This document shows positions 35,401-47,763 of a stretch of DNA of 64,000 nt, one piece after another. Numbering within the stretch: position 1 is the stretch's first letter; the number at the start of each line of letters is the position of its first letter. The stretch is from Toxotes chatareus. Its lineage: Eukaryota > Chordata > Actinopteri > Toxotidae. The stretch lies in NCBI GenBank assembly GCA_016801885.1, contig CM028899.1:19545501-19609500 (forward strand), in the 5' to 3' direction. Made by a program: the position numbers and the translations under genes. Under the pieces are notes generated by a model. That model ran no database searches and was not told where the DNA came from. It saw only the letters and a program-made list of their open reading frames with translations.

Positions 35401-38400
35401 TTCCTCGGTCCAGCAGGTGAGCCGTCTTCATACACTCTTGGCCCTGAGACAAGCCATTCTACTTGATCCAGGTACAAGCGCAGCGGCAAAGCCCTGAGTA
35501 CCTGCTCTCAGCATCCAAAAGGTCAGGCTAAGTAACCACTGGTGTTCCATTACCAGCAGAAAGTAAGAGTCTGTGCGGTGACTCTTATTACTTACACCTG
35601 TGCTTTTCCTACTGTGACATGTCAAAATATCTTCCATGAAAAGGACATAATAGTAATTGGCAGTTGGATGCAGTTCCATCATAACTACACCAACCTTTCC
35701 CCTGAGTAGAGGACAAACCAGCCGGGGTAATTGATAATACCACTGTGGATATATAGGGCCCTTAAAATATGTGTATGAATGTATAGAGACTAATGACAAA
35801 GTAAGCTGTGGTTCTATAGAATATATTACCAGTATAGGTAGAACACAAGTATAATTCACTGGTTTTCCCTGCATCACATTGCAACACAGAAAAACAAGAG
35901 ACAGCGGTTATTGCATGTCAGTGTTGTCCAGCAGAGGACAGGCTAGCGCACAGGAAACTGTAACGTGGAAGGCTGTAATGGCTCCCATCAGCCCATGTCA
36001 GTGATGATAAGGCCCCGCCCATGACCCTGTGATGGACAGTTGCTTTTCATTTTGGCACTGAAGATGTGTGTCCATCTCAAAAACAGAAAAAGATGCTTCG
36101 CACATCCTCATGAAAGCTAAGGAACTAATAAAAACAATGCTTTGTATTAAACGTGGAAATGCAATAAGCTTCTTCATTCTTTATTCCTGTTCATCAGTCA
36201 GTTCAGTTGTCAGCTAGCATAGCGAAAAACAACAGCCACAGAAAGCATGCCTTACTAAAGCAAATATAAGGAACCTTCACTTAACTTCATGTAAGCTTCA
36301 CAATGTACGATGAAACATCAGGCTACAGCGTTACAGTTCATCTACATCACTCAGCTTTGAGGGGTGTTTTCTTATGTTGTCTCTCAGTTTGACCTGCTGC
36401 TGCATGCTTCAGTGTATTGTCCATATTTCCTGTCCTTACTTTGTGCGACCATCAGGAAGCTGCACGAGGACGGAGAGGGGGGAGTTTTCTCAGTTACACT
36501 TTTCAAAAGAGCTGTGTGTGAATTCAAAGCCAAAGCCCAGGAGAGCAAGTAAGTAAGAAGCATGGCTTCCCAGAAAATACCCCGTCAAGTCAAAGCTGTG
36601 TTTGTCTGTGTCAGTTACCATAGTGCAGCCTATGATCCACGCAGGTTCACTGTGCGTGAGTACAGCTTTGATCTGGAGGAGAAGAAGCAGCAGGAGATGA
36701 AGCAGCTTAGTGTTCACAAGAAAGAACAATATGTGCGTCAAAAATAATATATACTTTCTATAGAGTTTTTTGGTGTGTGTGTGTGTTGTAGTGTATTATA
36801 AATGTGCATGTCTCCTCTACAGGGAATCTTTGTGCGTTGGCTGAAGGTTAATTTCAGTCAGGTGTTCATTGCCTGGATTCACTTGAAAGCACTGAGGGTG
36901 TTTGTGGAATCGGTCCTCAGGTCAGTGATGGTAACATTAGCAATTTTCTCTCATTTACACTGATGAAAAATGGCGTGTGATTCCTGTGTGTGTGCACTCA
37001 TGATGATATCCCCTGCCAGGTATGGATTACCTGTGAACTATCAGGCTCTCCTGCTGCAGACTGACAGTAAGCGTTCAAAGAAACTCAGAGAAGAACTTGC
37101 CTCACTGTTCATGCATCTGGACCCCACTGCCACCGCCAGCAAGACAGATGTAAGAGGCCAGACTCAGCTTCACTGTTTTGAGTGTTGCTGCTTACTAGCT
37201 TTTTTGAAGCTTTCAACCGCATCTCACCTACTTAGGCGAGTTACAGTGGCTTCAAAGAGTATTCAGACCCCCACATTTTTGCACACTTTATTCTGTTGTA
37301 GAATGATGAAGTGAAAAGCAAAATTTCTCATTTACACATATGCATTCAGACCCTACAGTACTTTGTAGAAGCCCCTTTGTTAGTAATTACAGCTTCAAGT
37401 CTTCTTGAAATGCAGTGTGAGCTGTGAGAACTTACATACACAGGTGTGCGCCTTTCTAAACTAAGTCCGATTGATTCAGTTTGCCACATGTGGACTCCAA
37501 TCAGTTTCTACATAAATCTCACGGAGAGTTAAAACAAACAGGATGCACCTGACCACAGTCTGAAGTGCTACAGCACAGGGTCTGGATACTTTTGTAAATG
37601 TGAGATTTCAGTTTGATTTTCTAAATACACTTTCAAAAAACATCTAAAACCACATATTTATAAAGGATTATGAAAATCCTTTATGAAAAGAGAATGAAAA
37701 ATGAAAAGAGAATGAAAAATATGGCAGGTTTGTGCATTTAAAATGAAATCTACAACAGAATAAACTGTCCAAACAGTGAAGGGGTCAGCCATCTGCCTTG
37801 ACTGGTTGGATTGAGAGAGACACAGCAGGTCATCAAACTATAGCCAGTATTAGATAGTAGTACATTAACATTAGTATCCTAAAGTACAGTTCTGAAGTTC
37901 TTGTACTTCACTTATTGTACCATTTTGTGCTATTCCAGTTTACTGTTTGTTTCTGCTTCCCTCAAGTGGTCAAAAAATCTCATTATTCAGATTTAGGCAA
38001 TGTTTTTAATGTAGAGAGGACCATTTTTAAATTTTCTAATTGTTATTTAAACCTGCTTTAACTTCTTTTTTTTAATAAATTGGTCAGTAGAAACAAACAA
38101 AACATTCATCAGTACAAGCAACCCCTTTCCCATACACATATTCATTTGATCCATTGTTAATATAACAATTTTGATGAAGGGGTATGAATACATCTTCCCC
38201 CTCTGCTTATAGCCACTTCATTAAAGCTTTTTTTTTTTTTTCATTTACCTCATTGCTTCAATTCAGTGTTTGGAAAGTTCAAATACTGAAACCTTTGTTA
38301 TCATGATTTGATAAAACAAATGTTATCAAATTTATTCAGAAACTGTTTGTGGTGAATCATTTAGGGGAAATTTAATGATGCTCTTCCATTTTCATAAGAC

Positions 38401-38836
38401 CCATGACAGCAAAGTAAAGTGTTTGTCCAGATTTCACGTTGATGTCGGAGTGGAGAAGAGCACTGTCAACCATCTGCTGTCCAGACTACTTGAAATGACA
38501 TCTGTCTCATGCAAATTTATCCGTGGCCTTGCCAGACTGCAGTGAGAAAAGTGAAATTGTGGGCTACTGTGCTGCACGCACATTTACTGCACGCAAATAA
38601 GAACAAAACACAGAACTGCCTGTGAAATGAACTGAATTTGCATGGTGCACAGACACTCCTACAGCACAGAGATGGGTTTTAACAGGTCCACGGTTTGTGT
38701 GACGCTGTGTGTGTGTGTGTTCTCTGTGTCTTCCTCTGTCAAGCAGGTAAGCTGTGACATCCCAGGAGTCTGTCAGCAGGAGTACTTCTCCTACATCTGC
38801 TTCCACATCAACACCAACGTGCTGGAGATCAGCTAG
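32425..38836 (+). CDS. atp6v1c2: V-type ATPase V1 subunit C, complete coding region (12 exons)
   Basis: Exons 32425-32553, 33133-33200, 33757-33842, 34444-34538, 34982-35073, 35158-35253, 35348-35416, 36456-36548, 36645-36732, 36823-36920, 37020-37149 and 38747-38836 join in phase to 377 aa (human C1 is 382). The protein begins [10 protein letters not shown]. It contains [39 protein letters not shown] and [20 protein letters not shown], all hallmarks of subunit C. This subunit bridges the V1 motor to its peripheral stalks and controls reversible V1-Vo assembly. The ATP6V1C2 paralogue is chosen because nol10 and odc1 sit beside it, as in human 2p25. By sequence alone it could be called C1. No C2a-type insertion is seen. 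Confidence 0.94.
37242..37790 (+). mobile_element. Non-autonomous Tc1-like DNA transposon, right end lost (atp6v1c2 intron 11)
   Basis: The left end, TACAGTGGCTTC then AGAGTATTCAGACCCC, is the classic teleost Tc1-type inverted terminal repeat. Inside, TTGCCACATGTGGACTCCAA, then AACAGGATGCACCTGA, then GGGTCTGGATACTTTTGTAA match the body of this common element. The right end stops at GAAGGGGTC, so the last part of that repeat is missing. No transposase ORF remains. Confidence 0.8.
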
Positions 38837-38953
38837 CCGTCAGCAAAGAGAGCACCCACTCAGTGACCAAGCATAGAGGGCCCTGCCGTTCATGCTTCAA
38901 GTTGTTCCAGACCAGTCACTCAGAGCCAGGCGCATAAAGACTCTCAACGCTAA

Positions 38954-38959
38954 AATAAA
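38954..38959 (+). terminator. Candidate polyadenylation signal of atp6v1c2
   Basis: AATAAA lies about 115 bases after the stop codon. A second candidate, GAAATAAAG, lies near 39266. Which is used cannot be told from sequence. Confidence 0.45.
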
Positions 38960-39945
38960 ACAGATCTAGTGAAGAATATATCCTTAAATGTCTTTTCAGC
39001 ATTTCTCTTGAGACAAGAAAAATACTGGCTGCCTCGGCCGGGGGTGTAAATAATCCTGTCAGGTTAACAGTGGATGGATTTGGGTTCTCTTCACGACAGT
39101 GTCAGCTGCACACAGACTACACTTTGTGATGTGCTGCCCATGAAACTGTGGGACCATTTAAATACATTTAACATCTAAAAGTGTTGTTCCGTGTTTTCTT
39201 TTGAAAGAACCTGTAGTGTTTGAAGTGAGCACATCCTTCCTAGAGATTTCAAAGCCATCGCAGTGAAATAAAGTGGATTTCTTTTCTTCATGAGTGGTCA
39301 CAGCCTACATTATTCAACAAAAAAAGGCACTGTACATTTTTGGGCACATTATACTGTACAGTATATTCTGAGCGTAGCAGCTTGAGGCTACATTAGCAGC
39401 TCACCCAACTATAACCCACCCAAAACTCAAACCGATCTGTCAGTAGAGGAGTTGCATTGTGGGTTTGTCAGTTTTTTGCTGTTGTTTCCTAACAGCTCTT
39501 AGACATCTGAAACCTGACAGGGTGCGTCAAGCACATCACTGTTTTATAAGGTTACAAACCAAGATTGAGATCATGTAAAAATCTTAATCTGAAAACTCAA
39601 CAGTAACTTCAGCTGTCAGATAAATGCAGTGGAGTAGAAGCATGAAGTAACAGAAAATCCAAATACTCAGCCTCAAAGCTGTGCTTAATTAAAGAACTTG
39701 AGTTAATGCCCTTTGTACCACTGAATGCATCACATGATCACCAGAGAGTGCACTATCTCTGCTCTGTGCAACTACCAGTTTCACATTTATCACAGCTGTT
39801 TGATGATTTTATATCTTATGTCTGATGTTTCCTTTGGATATTAGCAACATAGCAGATTCCACTAATTAAGCTGTGTATGTTGCAGTTCACTCTACCTCTC
39901 TCTCTCTCTCTCGCTGTGTGTGTGTGTGAGTGTATGTGTGAGAGG

Positions 39946-40011
<66 letters not shown>

Positions 40012-40187
40012 AAGTGTTAGGAAAAGCTGGCCGCTCAAGCTGTGCCATTCAGTGCATGAAACAGTCTGAAGAGGAGACATTTTACGCACCGAAATAATGG
40101 ACGTTAATTCTGGTTAGTAGGCTTTAGTTTTACATTACAGACTTGATAGTGATTAAAAAAAAGAAAACATCTAGCATCTCCACTAAA
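38960..40187. other. Spacer between atp6v1c2 and kcnf1; no pdia6
   Basis: About 1.2 kb containing the atp6v1c2 3' end and the kcnf1 upstream region. In human, PDIA6 lies between these two genes. No PDIA6 exon (for example a CGHC thioredoxin site) was found here. A short ORF (ATG at 40097, six codons) precedes the kcnf1 start and may lie in its leader. Confidence 0.6.
39893..40006. repeat. CT / GT / GA compound microsatellite upstream of kcnf1
   Basis: CT units, then TG units, then about 50 bases of uninterrupted GA, ending about 180 bases before the kcnf1 start codon. Read directly. GA tracts can form triplex DNA and bind GAGA-type factors, but no function is shown here. Confidence 0.92.
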
Positions 40188-41507
40188 ATGTGGACGATTC
40201 CGAAGCCAAATTACAGGACTGGTTTCTGCGCCGAGGGGGAGATTGCTGTGAACATCGGCGGAGTCCGAGTGGTGCTTTTCGGGGATATTTTGAACCGCTA
40301 CCCGGAGAGCAGGCTGGCGGAGTTGGTGAACTGCTCGACTCAGAACGATGAAGTTATCTCGACGCTTTGTGATGACTTTGATCCGGGAAGAAAAGAGTTT
40401 TACTTTGACCGAGATCCTGATGCCTTCAAGTGCATCATCGACGTTTACTACTTTGATGAAATTCACATCAAACGCGGCATTTGCCCCATCTGTTTCATCA
40501 AAGAGATGGAGTTCTGGAAAATAGACCAAAGTGTTTTAGATGAATGCTGTAAAAGTTACCTAAATGAGAAGGAGGAGGAGCTGAAAGAGATTGCAAACAA
40601 AGTGAAAGTAATTTTGGAGGATCTGGAGGTGGACCAGTGCATTACGCGCACCCAGCGGTGCCAGAGGTTCCTGTGGAGGCTGATGGAGAAGCCGGAGTCC
40701 TCCCTGCCGGCGCGCATCATCGCCATCGCCTCCTTCCTCTCCATCTTGGTCTCGGCGGTGGTCATGTGCGTGGGAACCATCCCGGAGCTCCAGGTGACTG
40801 ACTCCGAGGGCAAACTCGTGGAACACCCGACCCTGGAAGCGATCGAGACCGTGTGCATGTTATGGTTCACGGCGGAGTACCTGCTGCGTCTCGCCTCCTC
40901 CCCGAACAAGCTGCACTTTGCGCTCTCCATCATGAACGTCATCGACTTTATGGCCATCATGCCTTTCTACGTGGTCCTGTCTCTGACCTACCTCGGTACC
41001 ACATCCATGATGGAGCTGGCTAACGTCCAACAGGCTGTTCAGGCGCTCCGCATCATGCGTATCGCGCGTATTTTCAAGCTGGCGCGCCACTCCTCCGGAC
41101 TGCAGACTCTGACTTACGCGCTGAAGAGGAGCCTCAAAGAGCTGGGGCTGCTCCTCATGTACATGAGCGTCGGCATCTTCGTGTTCTCTGCGCTGGCCTA
41201 CACCATGGAGCAAAGCCACCCAGAGACCCTGTTCCGGAGCATCCCGCAGTCTTTTTGGTGGGCCATCATCACCATGACCACGGTGGGCTATGGAGACATC
41301 TACCCAAAAACCACACTCGGCAAGTGCAACGCAGCCGTGAGCTTTCTGTGCGGGGTGATAGCCATCGCCTTGCCCATCCACCCCATCATCAATAACTTTG
41401 TTATCTTCTACAATAAGCAGAAAGTGCTGGAGACAGCAGCAAAGCACGAGGTGGAGCTGATGGAGCTGAAGTCTGGCAGGGACACGCGCAGAAAAAGTAG
41501 GAATTAA
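40188..41507 (+). CDS. kcnf1: Potassium channel modifier subunit Kv5.1, single exon
   Basis: An intronless 439-aa ORF, as in other vertebrates. The start at 40188 (MWTIPKPNYR) was chosen over an in-frame ATG 15 codons upstream that would add a Lys-rich, unconserved stretch. An N-terminal T1 tetramerisation domain (about 18-125; NIGGVR, FYFDRDPDAF) is followed by S1 (about 176-198), S4 with repeated Arg (LRIMRIARIFKLARH, 287-301), the pore signature TTVGYGD (365-371) and S6. The S6 gate reads PIHPI instead of the PVP of conducting Kv channels. Family knowledge: such subunits are silent alone and modulate Kv2 channels in neurons and other cells. The C-terminus stops soon after MELKSG, lacking the roughly 50-residue tail of human KCNF1 (494 aa). 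Confidence 0.96.
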   Translation: MWTIPKPNYRTGFCAEGEIAVNIGGVRVVLFGDILNRYPESRLAELVNCSTQNDEVISTLCDDFDPGRKEFYFDRDPDAFKCIIDVYYFDEIHIKRGICPICFIKEMEFWKIDQSVLDECCKSYLNEKEEELKEIANKVKVILEDLEVDQCITRTQRCQRFLWRLMEKPESSLPARIIAIASFLSILVSAVVMCVGTIPELQVTDSEGKLVEHPTLEAIETVCMLWFTAEYLLRLASSPNKLHFALSIMNVIDFMAIMPFYVVLSLTYLGTTSMMELANVQQAVQALRIMRIARIFKLARHSSGLQTLTYALKRSLKELGLLLMYMSVGIFVFSALAYTMEQSHPETLFRSIPQSFWWAIITMTTVGYGDIYPKTTLGKCNAAVSFLCGVIAIALPIHPIINNFVIFYNKQKVLETAAKHEVELMELKSGRDTRRKSRN

Positions 41508-44500
41508 GAGGAGACCGTGGGCGCACCAAGAGTGTGAGCCAGTTAAGACTTTTTAAAACTTGTCATTGCCGTCACATTGAATTGTAGAAGCAAGTTCACA
41601 TCCAAACTAAATGTTAAAATAAGAGTAAAAAATGTGTCCATAGTCCAAAGTTGTCCATAATTATATTCACCAAAAACAAAAATGGAAACATCTAAAGTTA
41701 AAGTTTAGAAGTAAAATTAGGAAGCTGTATGCAATACTTTGATTTAAGACATTTGGACCTGCAGACACCCTGGTAGAGCTCCATACGGTGACGCCTGTAC
41801 ATAGCACCATAATAGAGTTGTTGTCTTTACTCTGCTGTTGCTTTCTCTGGGAAATTTGTGATGTGTTGCTTTTGCCTCTGTTCCAGTTATCTCGTCCGTA
41901 ACCCTTGTCATTGTGAAGACTGTTGTTATCGTAGAATTAAAAATTGTGCATGAAGAAAAAAAAAACTGTACGTGCAGACAAAGAATTGTCACATCAGTAT
42001 GAATGAGAGTAAAGTTAAATCAAAACTAATACAAATACTGTTTACTTTCAAAGATAGATTCACTATTTGTCACAGCTCGTGCAAAGCCACAGTCTTTTCA
42101 GTACCAGATTTTCTGTGTGTGTGTGTGTGTCTGCAGAGCCATCCATCACTTACATTAGAGGAACATAATGGAGGAGTGATTACAGCAAGCAAAACCTGCT
42201 TCTGTGTTCATATGGGCACCTTACAGTCCTCTTAAGCCAGACTTTTGTGTGGACTAGTAGAACCACAGTGTGTGAGCATTAAGAAATGCCTCAAAATGGA
42301 AAATGAGACAAGAGAAATTTATGACTAAAACTGAGTCATAAGATGCAGCCCCCAGAAAATAGGTGTGTGACTAAAAGACTGATCTCTGATCAGATTACTC
42401 TGGAGTATTTCATGTGAATCAAACCGATGTACCCTGTGGGTACGGTTGACCCCACTCCTCAGAGGGTAGATAGAATTATTCATTGTAATGGGGGCAGATG
42501 GTGAAAGACTGCATGAAGTGCAAAAAAATATACTAAAAAATAAACAAATAATTAAATAAATAATGCATTGAAATAAACCAAGGCCACAAGAACAAATGTG
42601 CGTCCCTGATACTTTCTCAACTTTTTTGAAAACTTCTTGAAAACTTCTCATGTATGCGTCCTTAGTCCTGGAGGCATTTAACACAGCCAGACTTTAACTA
42701 CATGTGGCTGCTGAACAGCTGCTGCATCCTTATTTCATCCACTCCTGCAGTGATGTGAACAAATATTCTGTTTTCATATTTGATATGTGTGTGCTCCATA
42801 CCAGCATGCATTAGGACTTCAAAACTGTAGGTGTATCTGACCCTAATACTGAATGTGGGCTCCCGGTTCTTCTCTAACTGATGACATGTTTTTCAGACGT
42901 CTGTAACAGAAAATGATTGATTTGATGACAATGGATTTTCATTGTGTCCTCTATCTACGATTGTGCTGACAGGAGTTTTTACCCAGCACTACACCCTCCA
43001 CATCCCAAAGAATCTATCTTGATTTTGTCTTTCTTCTTTCTGCCCCCCCCCCACGCCCCCCCCAAAAAACAACATTGTATAGGATGACATATAAATGACA
43101 AATAGTCACAGCTCATATAACTTATAAAACTCAAACTATTTCACTATTTGCTCATGTGGTGTAACAGCAATGCTTTAGCAGTGCTTATTTCCATATTTTG
43201 TCACCTCAGTCTAATGCTGTGTTTGGTTTAAATAAGGTTATAGGAGAAGAAAATATGTATTCAAAGGAAAAAATAATGAGGTTGGTCTTGCATTTTATTG
43301 TTTTTATAAACACAGCAGTTGCGTCTTTGGTTCTCACACAAATGACGAGGAAGTTAAATAAAATACAAGGGTTAAACAGAAGTTCTGTGTTTTTTTATGT
43401 TCATACATTTTCAAATGTGCAAATATTCTCAGTTTCAGGCCTGGGATCAGTCAAAGCTGAGTAACAAGAGGCTGAGTACCTGTTTATTGAGGTGGCATTA
43501 ATATGCTAAAAGGTATATTGTAAAACCACATTTGTCAGAATAAAAAAAACCCTTATATTTATTCTACTGAGACAGTTGTATTGTAGGTGAGGCACATACA
43601 GGCTTGGGTCAGTGTTTTGTGTAATCTAAGTGAAGGGCATTGTTGTTATTCTGTGAAATGTGTGTGTGTGTGTGTGTGTGTGTGTATGACTGTGGATACA
43701 CATTTCTAAGTCTGTGTCTGCATCTCCATCAGCATGTTTCCGTCTAAGTTTCGGTTTTATTCCTGCTTGTGCATCGTGTGTGACACGATCCAAGGCAGTG
43801 GTCTGTGAGAAACTGCCATCCCCAGCGGGAAAACACTTCAAAGTAAGGCTATACACACCCACGCACACTGAACACTGAAAAACACTGCCTCCCCGCCTCT
43901 CTCCCCCGCCACCACCCCACCCGCTGTTTCTCTCTGTCTCCTTTTCACTCCTTCGTCCTGCCTCCACCTCCTCATCCTCCGTCTCAGATGATGATCTGTC
44001 AGCTTCACTGGCTGAGAGAGCGGCGATCAGACGCAGTGATATGTAAAGCGTTAGTGCTGTCATATTTTGAGGGTGTGTGGTGGTGCCAAACTAAACACTT
44101 AAAACTTTAAATATAAAAAAATATGTATTGCATTCTGAGGTAAAAAAAAAGAAAAAAGAAGGAAGGAATAAAATGATTATTCATCAACACTCACGTAGGC
44201 TATGAAAGATCTGTGTGAGGATTTTTTGGGGGGTTCATTGAAAGACATTAGCTGACATTGACTTCAACCAAATATAGCACTTCATATGTTATGCATCAAC
44301 AACCATTACAGATGACTCAGTCCCACTCCTACTGTATGGCACGGGCATCCACAGTTTGAAATTATATGTTGCTGACCACAGTCTGAAATGACCTTTAAAA
44401 ACTGATCTCAGCTCAGAATCTGCAGCCACTGGATGAACATGCTAATGTTCTAAAGTACAATTAATCTCTTTCTGCGGCTCTCCTGCCATCTTTGATCAAT

Positions 44501-47500
44501 GACATGCCGTAAACAAATGCATCAAAGACGTAAGAGCCTCCCTGTCAATACCTGGCTTCCCCTGCGTGCTTTAATGCTTCACAGGAGAGGTCTCCCACGA
44601 TCCTTCCACTCCCAGAGTGCACATGTGTGTCTGGAAGAGGATTTGACAGTTAATAGCTTTTGATTGAAGGAACGTTTAATGCTGATGATTAGTCATTTTT
44701 AATTAGTTCCCACTGGTAATGGTAATGTAGCAGCATAGATGTGTGGATAGGTAGGTTATGGGTTAAGGTGGCTAACATTTCACATACTCTGCATCTTTTT
44801 TTTTTTTTTGATACACTGGTGAAGCAGCACCACAGCAAGCACACAGAGAGAATTTTATAAATGAAATTTTAGACCAAAAACAAACAAATTCTAAATTACG
44901 CATTTTTTTAAAATGAGGAGTGTTTTCAGATCTCTTTTCATCAAGGTAAATCACTGATCAACAGTCCAAAACCCAAAGGGATTAAATTTAGTAAAAGGAG
45001 GAAAATTCTGTCATCTCAGAGGCCGAAACAATCAAATGTTTGTCATTTTTGTTTGAAAGATTACTTGAATTTGGTAAATGATTATCAAAGTAGTTATAGT
45101 CTCCGTTGAGAGAAAGTGCACACTCAATATATTACCAAAAACAAACGAACAAAAACCACATAATTACACACACTCCAAGAGGGAATTTGTATTAGTACAA
45201 ATCAGTCCACTAATTAAAAAAAAATCAAATAGCAAGTGATGAACCAAAACAACAAGGATGAAATAGGCAAATGCTGTACATATGAAATAAAACCCCATTT
45301 GAACTGGATGTAAAAAATATATCTATAATCCAGACCTGAGCTATGATGATGATGAGACATAATAAGGAGGGTGAAGTGGCTAAGTTGGTTGGATGGATGT
45401 GAAATATGTGTGGATGTGGAATAATGCTACAGAACCACCATCCGTTTCTTTCAAAGCATATGTGGAAGTTTTACACACTGAAGAATAAGGTTCTATTCAT
45501 TTATGTGACAAATAGTCATCAAGCAAATTTGGCCCCTGTTGTCAAGAGTCACGTGGCCCCTGTTACCAGGAAACATATTTACACACTGTACCAAACTGTT
45601 GCAACCCAGTCACCAAGTAAAGGTGCACAACTCTTTTTTGTGTATATCAACACAAATATAAGCATCAAAATGGATACACTTTGATTAACCAGAGCTAAAG
45701 GGCACTCAGAAAACTGAAAACCTTCACTGACCTTTAAGGTTTTCCCCTCAGCTCTACAGAGCTTTTAGCATCTTTTAGCTCTTTGTTTGGGTTTACGCTC
45801 ATCTCCCATCATTCCTCTTTTCAGTTGTAGCAGACAGCTGACCAGTCAGTATAAACCCACTGCACTCGACCTGTTCAGGGAGTGTCATGTGTTTTGATCA
45901 TGCAGCAATCTGCTGTCTCTGAGTACACCTTTAAGTGAAACATCTGCCAGTCAAACCCACAGCACTCAGCACAGAATCAAACCTTATATCCTTCATTTTA
46001 TGTCGTGTACAACGTTACAGCAACGTATCCCCCTCCTTTTTTTATTCTGTCTCAAAAAAAAAAAAAAGGCACAACTAATGTCCCTCACCAGCAGTGGTCT
46101 TCTGTTGTCATGGCTCCAGTCTTTAAATAACAGTCTCGCTCTCATTATTCTGCCTCAACGAAGCCTTTTTGCTTTTAGACTGGACTCCCACATTGAATGC
46201 ACTCTGCAGTTCATTGTAATAGATTTAATAGAGCGACACAGTTTTTTTAAAAATTTAATTTAAAGCAGATCCGAACACTGACTCATTCCAGATATTTTAA
46301 GGTGCTGAGTTGCACATGAAAATAGGAAAGGAGTTGTATTACTTGATATCTGATCATGTCGCTATGTAACAAGATTCCATCCACTTGGTATGTCAGCGTT
46401 GCACTGGAGATAGATCACTACCTGAAGAACAGCAGCTTTTTTTTTATTCTTGCATCCAAATTCTCATCAGTATTTTTACTTTCTTTATTTTATTTTCTGA
46501 TTCAGCGCAGTGCTGACATGGTTAATGGGTGACCACAGAATCTGGTATGGTGGGTGGTGGTGGTGGTGAGTGATTTCTCCCCTGCTTTGCATGTAAACGT
46601 GTGTCTGCTACATTTTGTGAACCATTTTCAGACATGGAATACATACATTTACTGGCTTTATCTGCCAAAATGATGTGATTTTTACAAATAGTGTAAGGGA
46701 TTATAACCGTTTGAAACTCAGTAATGACAGTGCAGGTACTAATCCCAGTAACAGACTGATACTTTGACATTTGCTGGTCAGCAAATGTGAGTTTGATGGA
46801 GGAGGGTTGATATCAGTTTGGTCTCTCTGTGACCAGTGGATGGTCCAAAGTTGTCTCATTTAAATTTTGTGAGTTCTTTTCTCACTGATGTGGCAAATGT
46901 AAGCCAGAGTCACTCTTTTTTTTTTTTTAAGAGTTTAATCATGGTTTTGGTTCAGGACTTCTGGCTCTGTGCACTCGCTGAGGCTGAGCTAGATGCTGTA
47001 TTGTTAGTAGATCTCTCCAAACCATGGGGCTGCCTATTTTAAAACGGCAATGTCTTGTTTTCTGTTTGCACATGTGTTAAATACAAAATGGTGTGACGTG
47101 TTTGTGTGGATGATTGGGACTGTTTAGAGGCACCTCTGACCGAGCTGACAGCTGATTACAGTTTTGACTTGCCCAGCACTGTTGGAGTCTGACCTGAAGA
47201 AATATCCCCTCGACAATTGGACGACATTCAGCTGACTGAGGTTTATGCAGATCACGTAAAATTACCATGATGTTTACATAGAGAGAAGCATGTCTGAGGG
47301 GCCTTTAGGATGAGTGCACACCTGCTTTAACCCTGCTTGAAAAAACTAGGCTTCTCATTCTTCTGAATTCCTTTTCCTGGTAGAACCATGTGAATGCTAT
47401 ATTTCTTTATCGCTGCTTCGAAAGGCAAAATGTTATCACTGTAAAGACTTTCCAGAGTTTTAAAATATTCTGTCTCAGAGTAAAATATAAAACCGCTGCA

Positions 47501-47763
47501 CAGTATTTTGTCATCTGAGAAACCTTTCAGCTCAGTGACACACTCGCCCCAGAATTTTTCAAACCAGGACTATTTTCTGTCTGAACGTTCGTTTACTCAT
47601 CTTGACAGTTTTGAAAAAAAAAAGTGATTTCTTGAATTAAAGATACCCTGGGGAATTTTTTTTTGTAAATAAACAGAGAGAGAGTGTTTAAGCTTCTCTC
47701 CCAAATAAAACATTAGCAAAGCTGATTTTTCCTCTATTTGAAACCCACACATCCACGTTTGCC
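41508..47763. other. Gene-poor DNA, kcnf1 3' flank
   Basis: The first part is probably kcnf1 3' UTR. No exon is supported. The region has a TG microsatellite (43659-43686), poly-A and poly-C runs (near 43045), and one candidate conserved noncoding island (about 44390-44730). Confidence 0.55.
43659..43686. repeat. TG dinucleotide microsatellite
   Basis: Fourteen TG units read directly. They form part of a misleading 145-codon antisense frame. Confidence 0.92.

Noticed and set aside
35428..35877. 149-codon antisense ORF in atp6v1c2 intron 7
   Set aside because: No recognisable motif, no splice partners and biased composition; most likely a chance frame in repeat-like intron DNA.
40860..41447. 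195-codon antisense ORF inside kcnf1
   Set aside because: Shadow of the GC-rich kcnf1 frame on the other strand; His/Asp/Glu-rich composition typical of such shadows.
43626..44063. 145-codon minus-strand ORF
   Set aside because: Starts in ordinary DNA but runs through a GA-rich tract and the TG microsatellite; low complexity and no homologue recognised.
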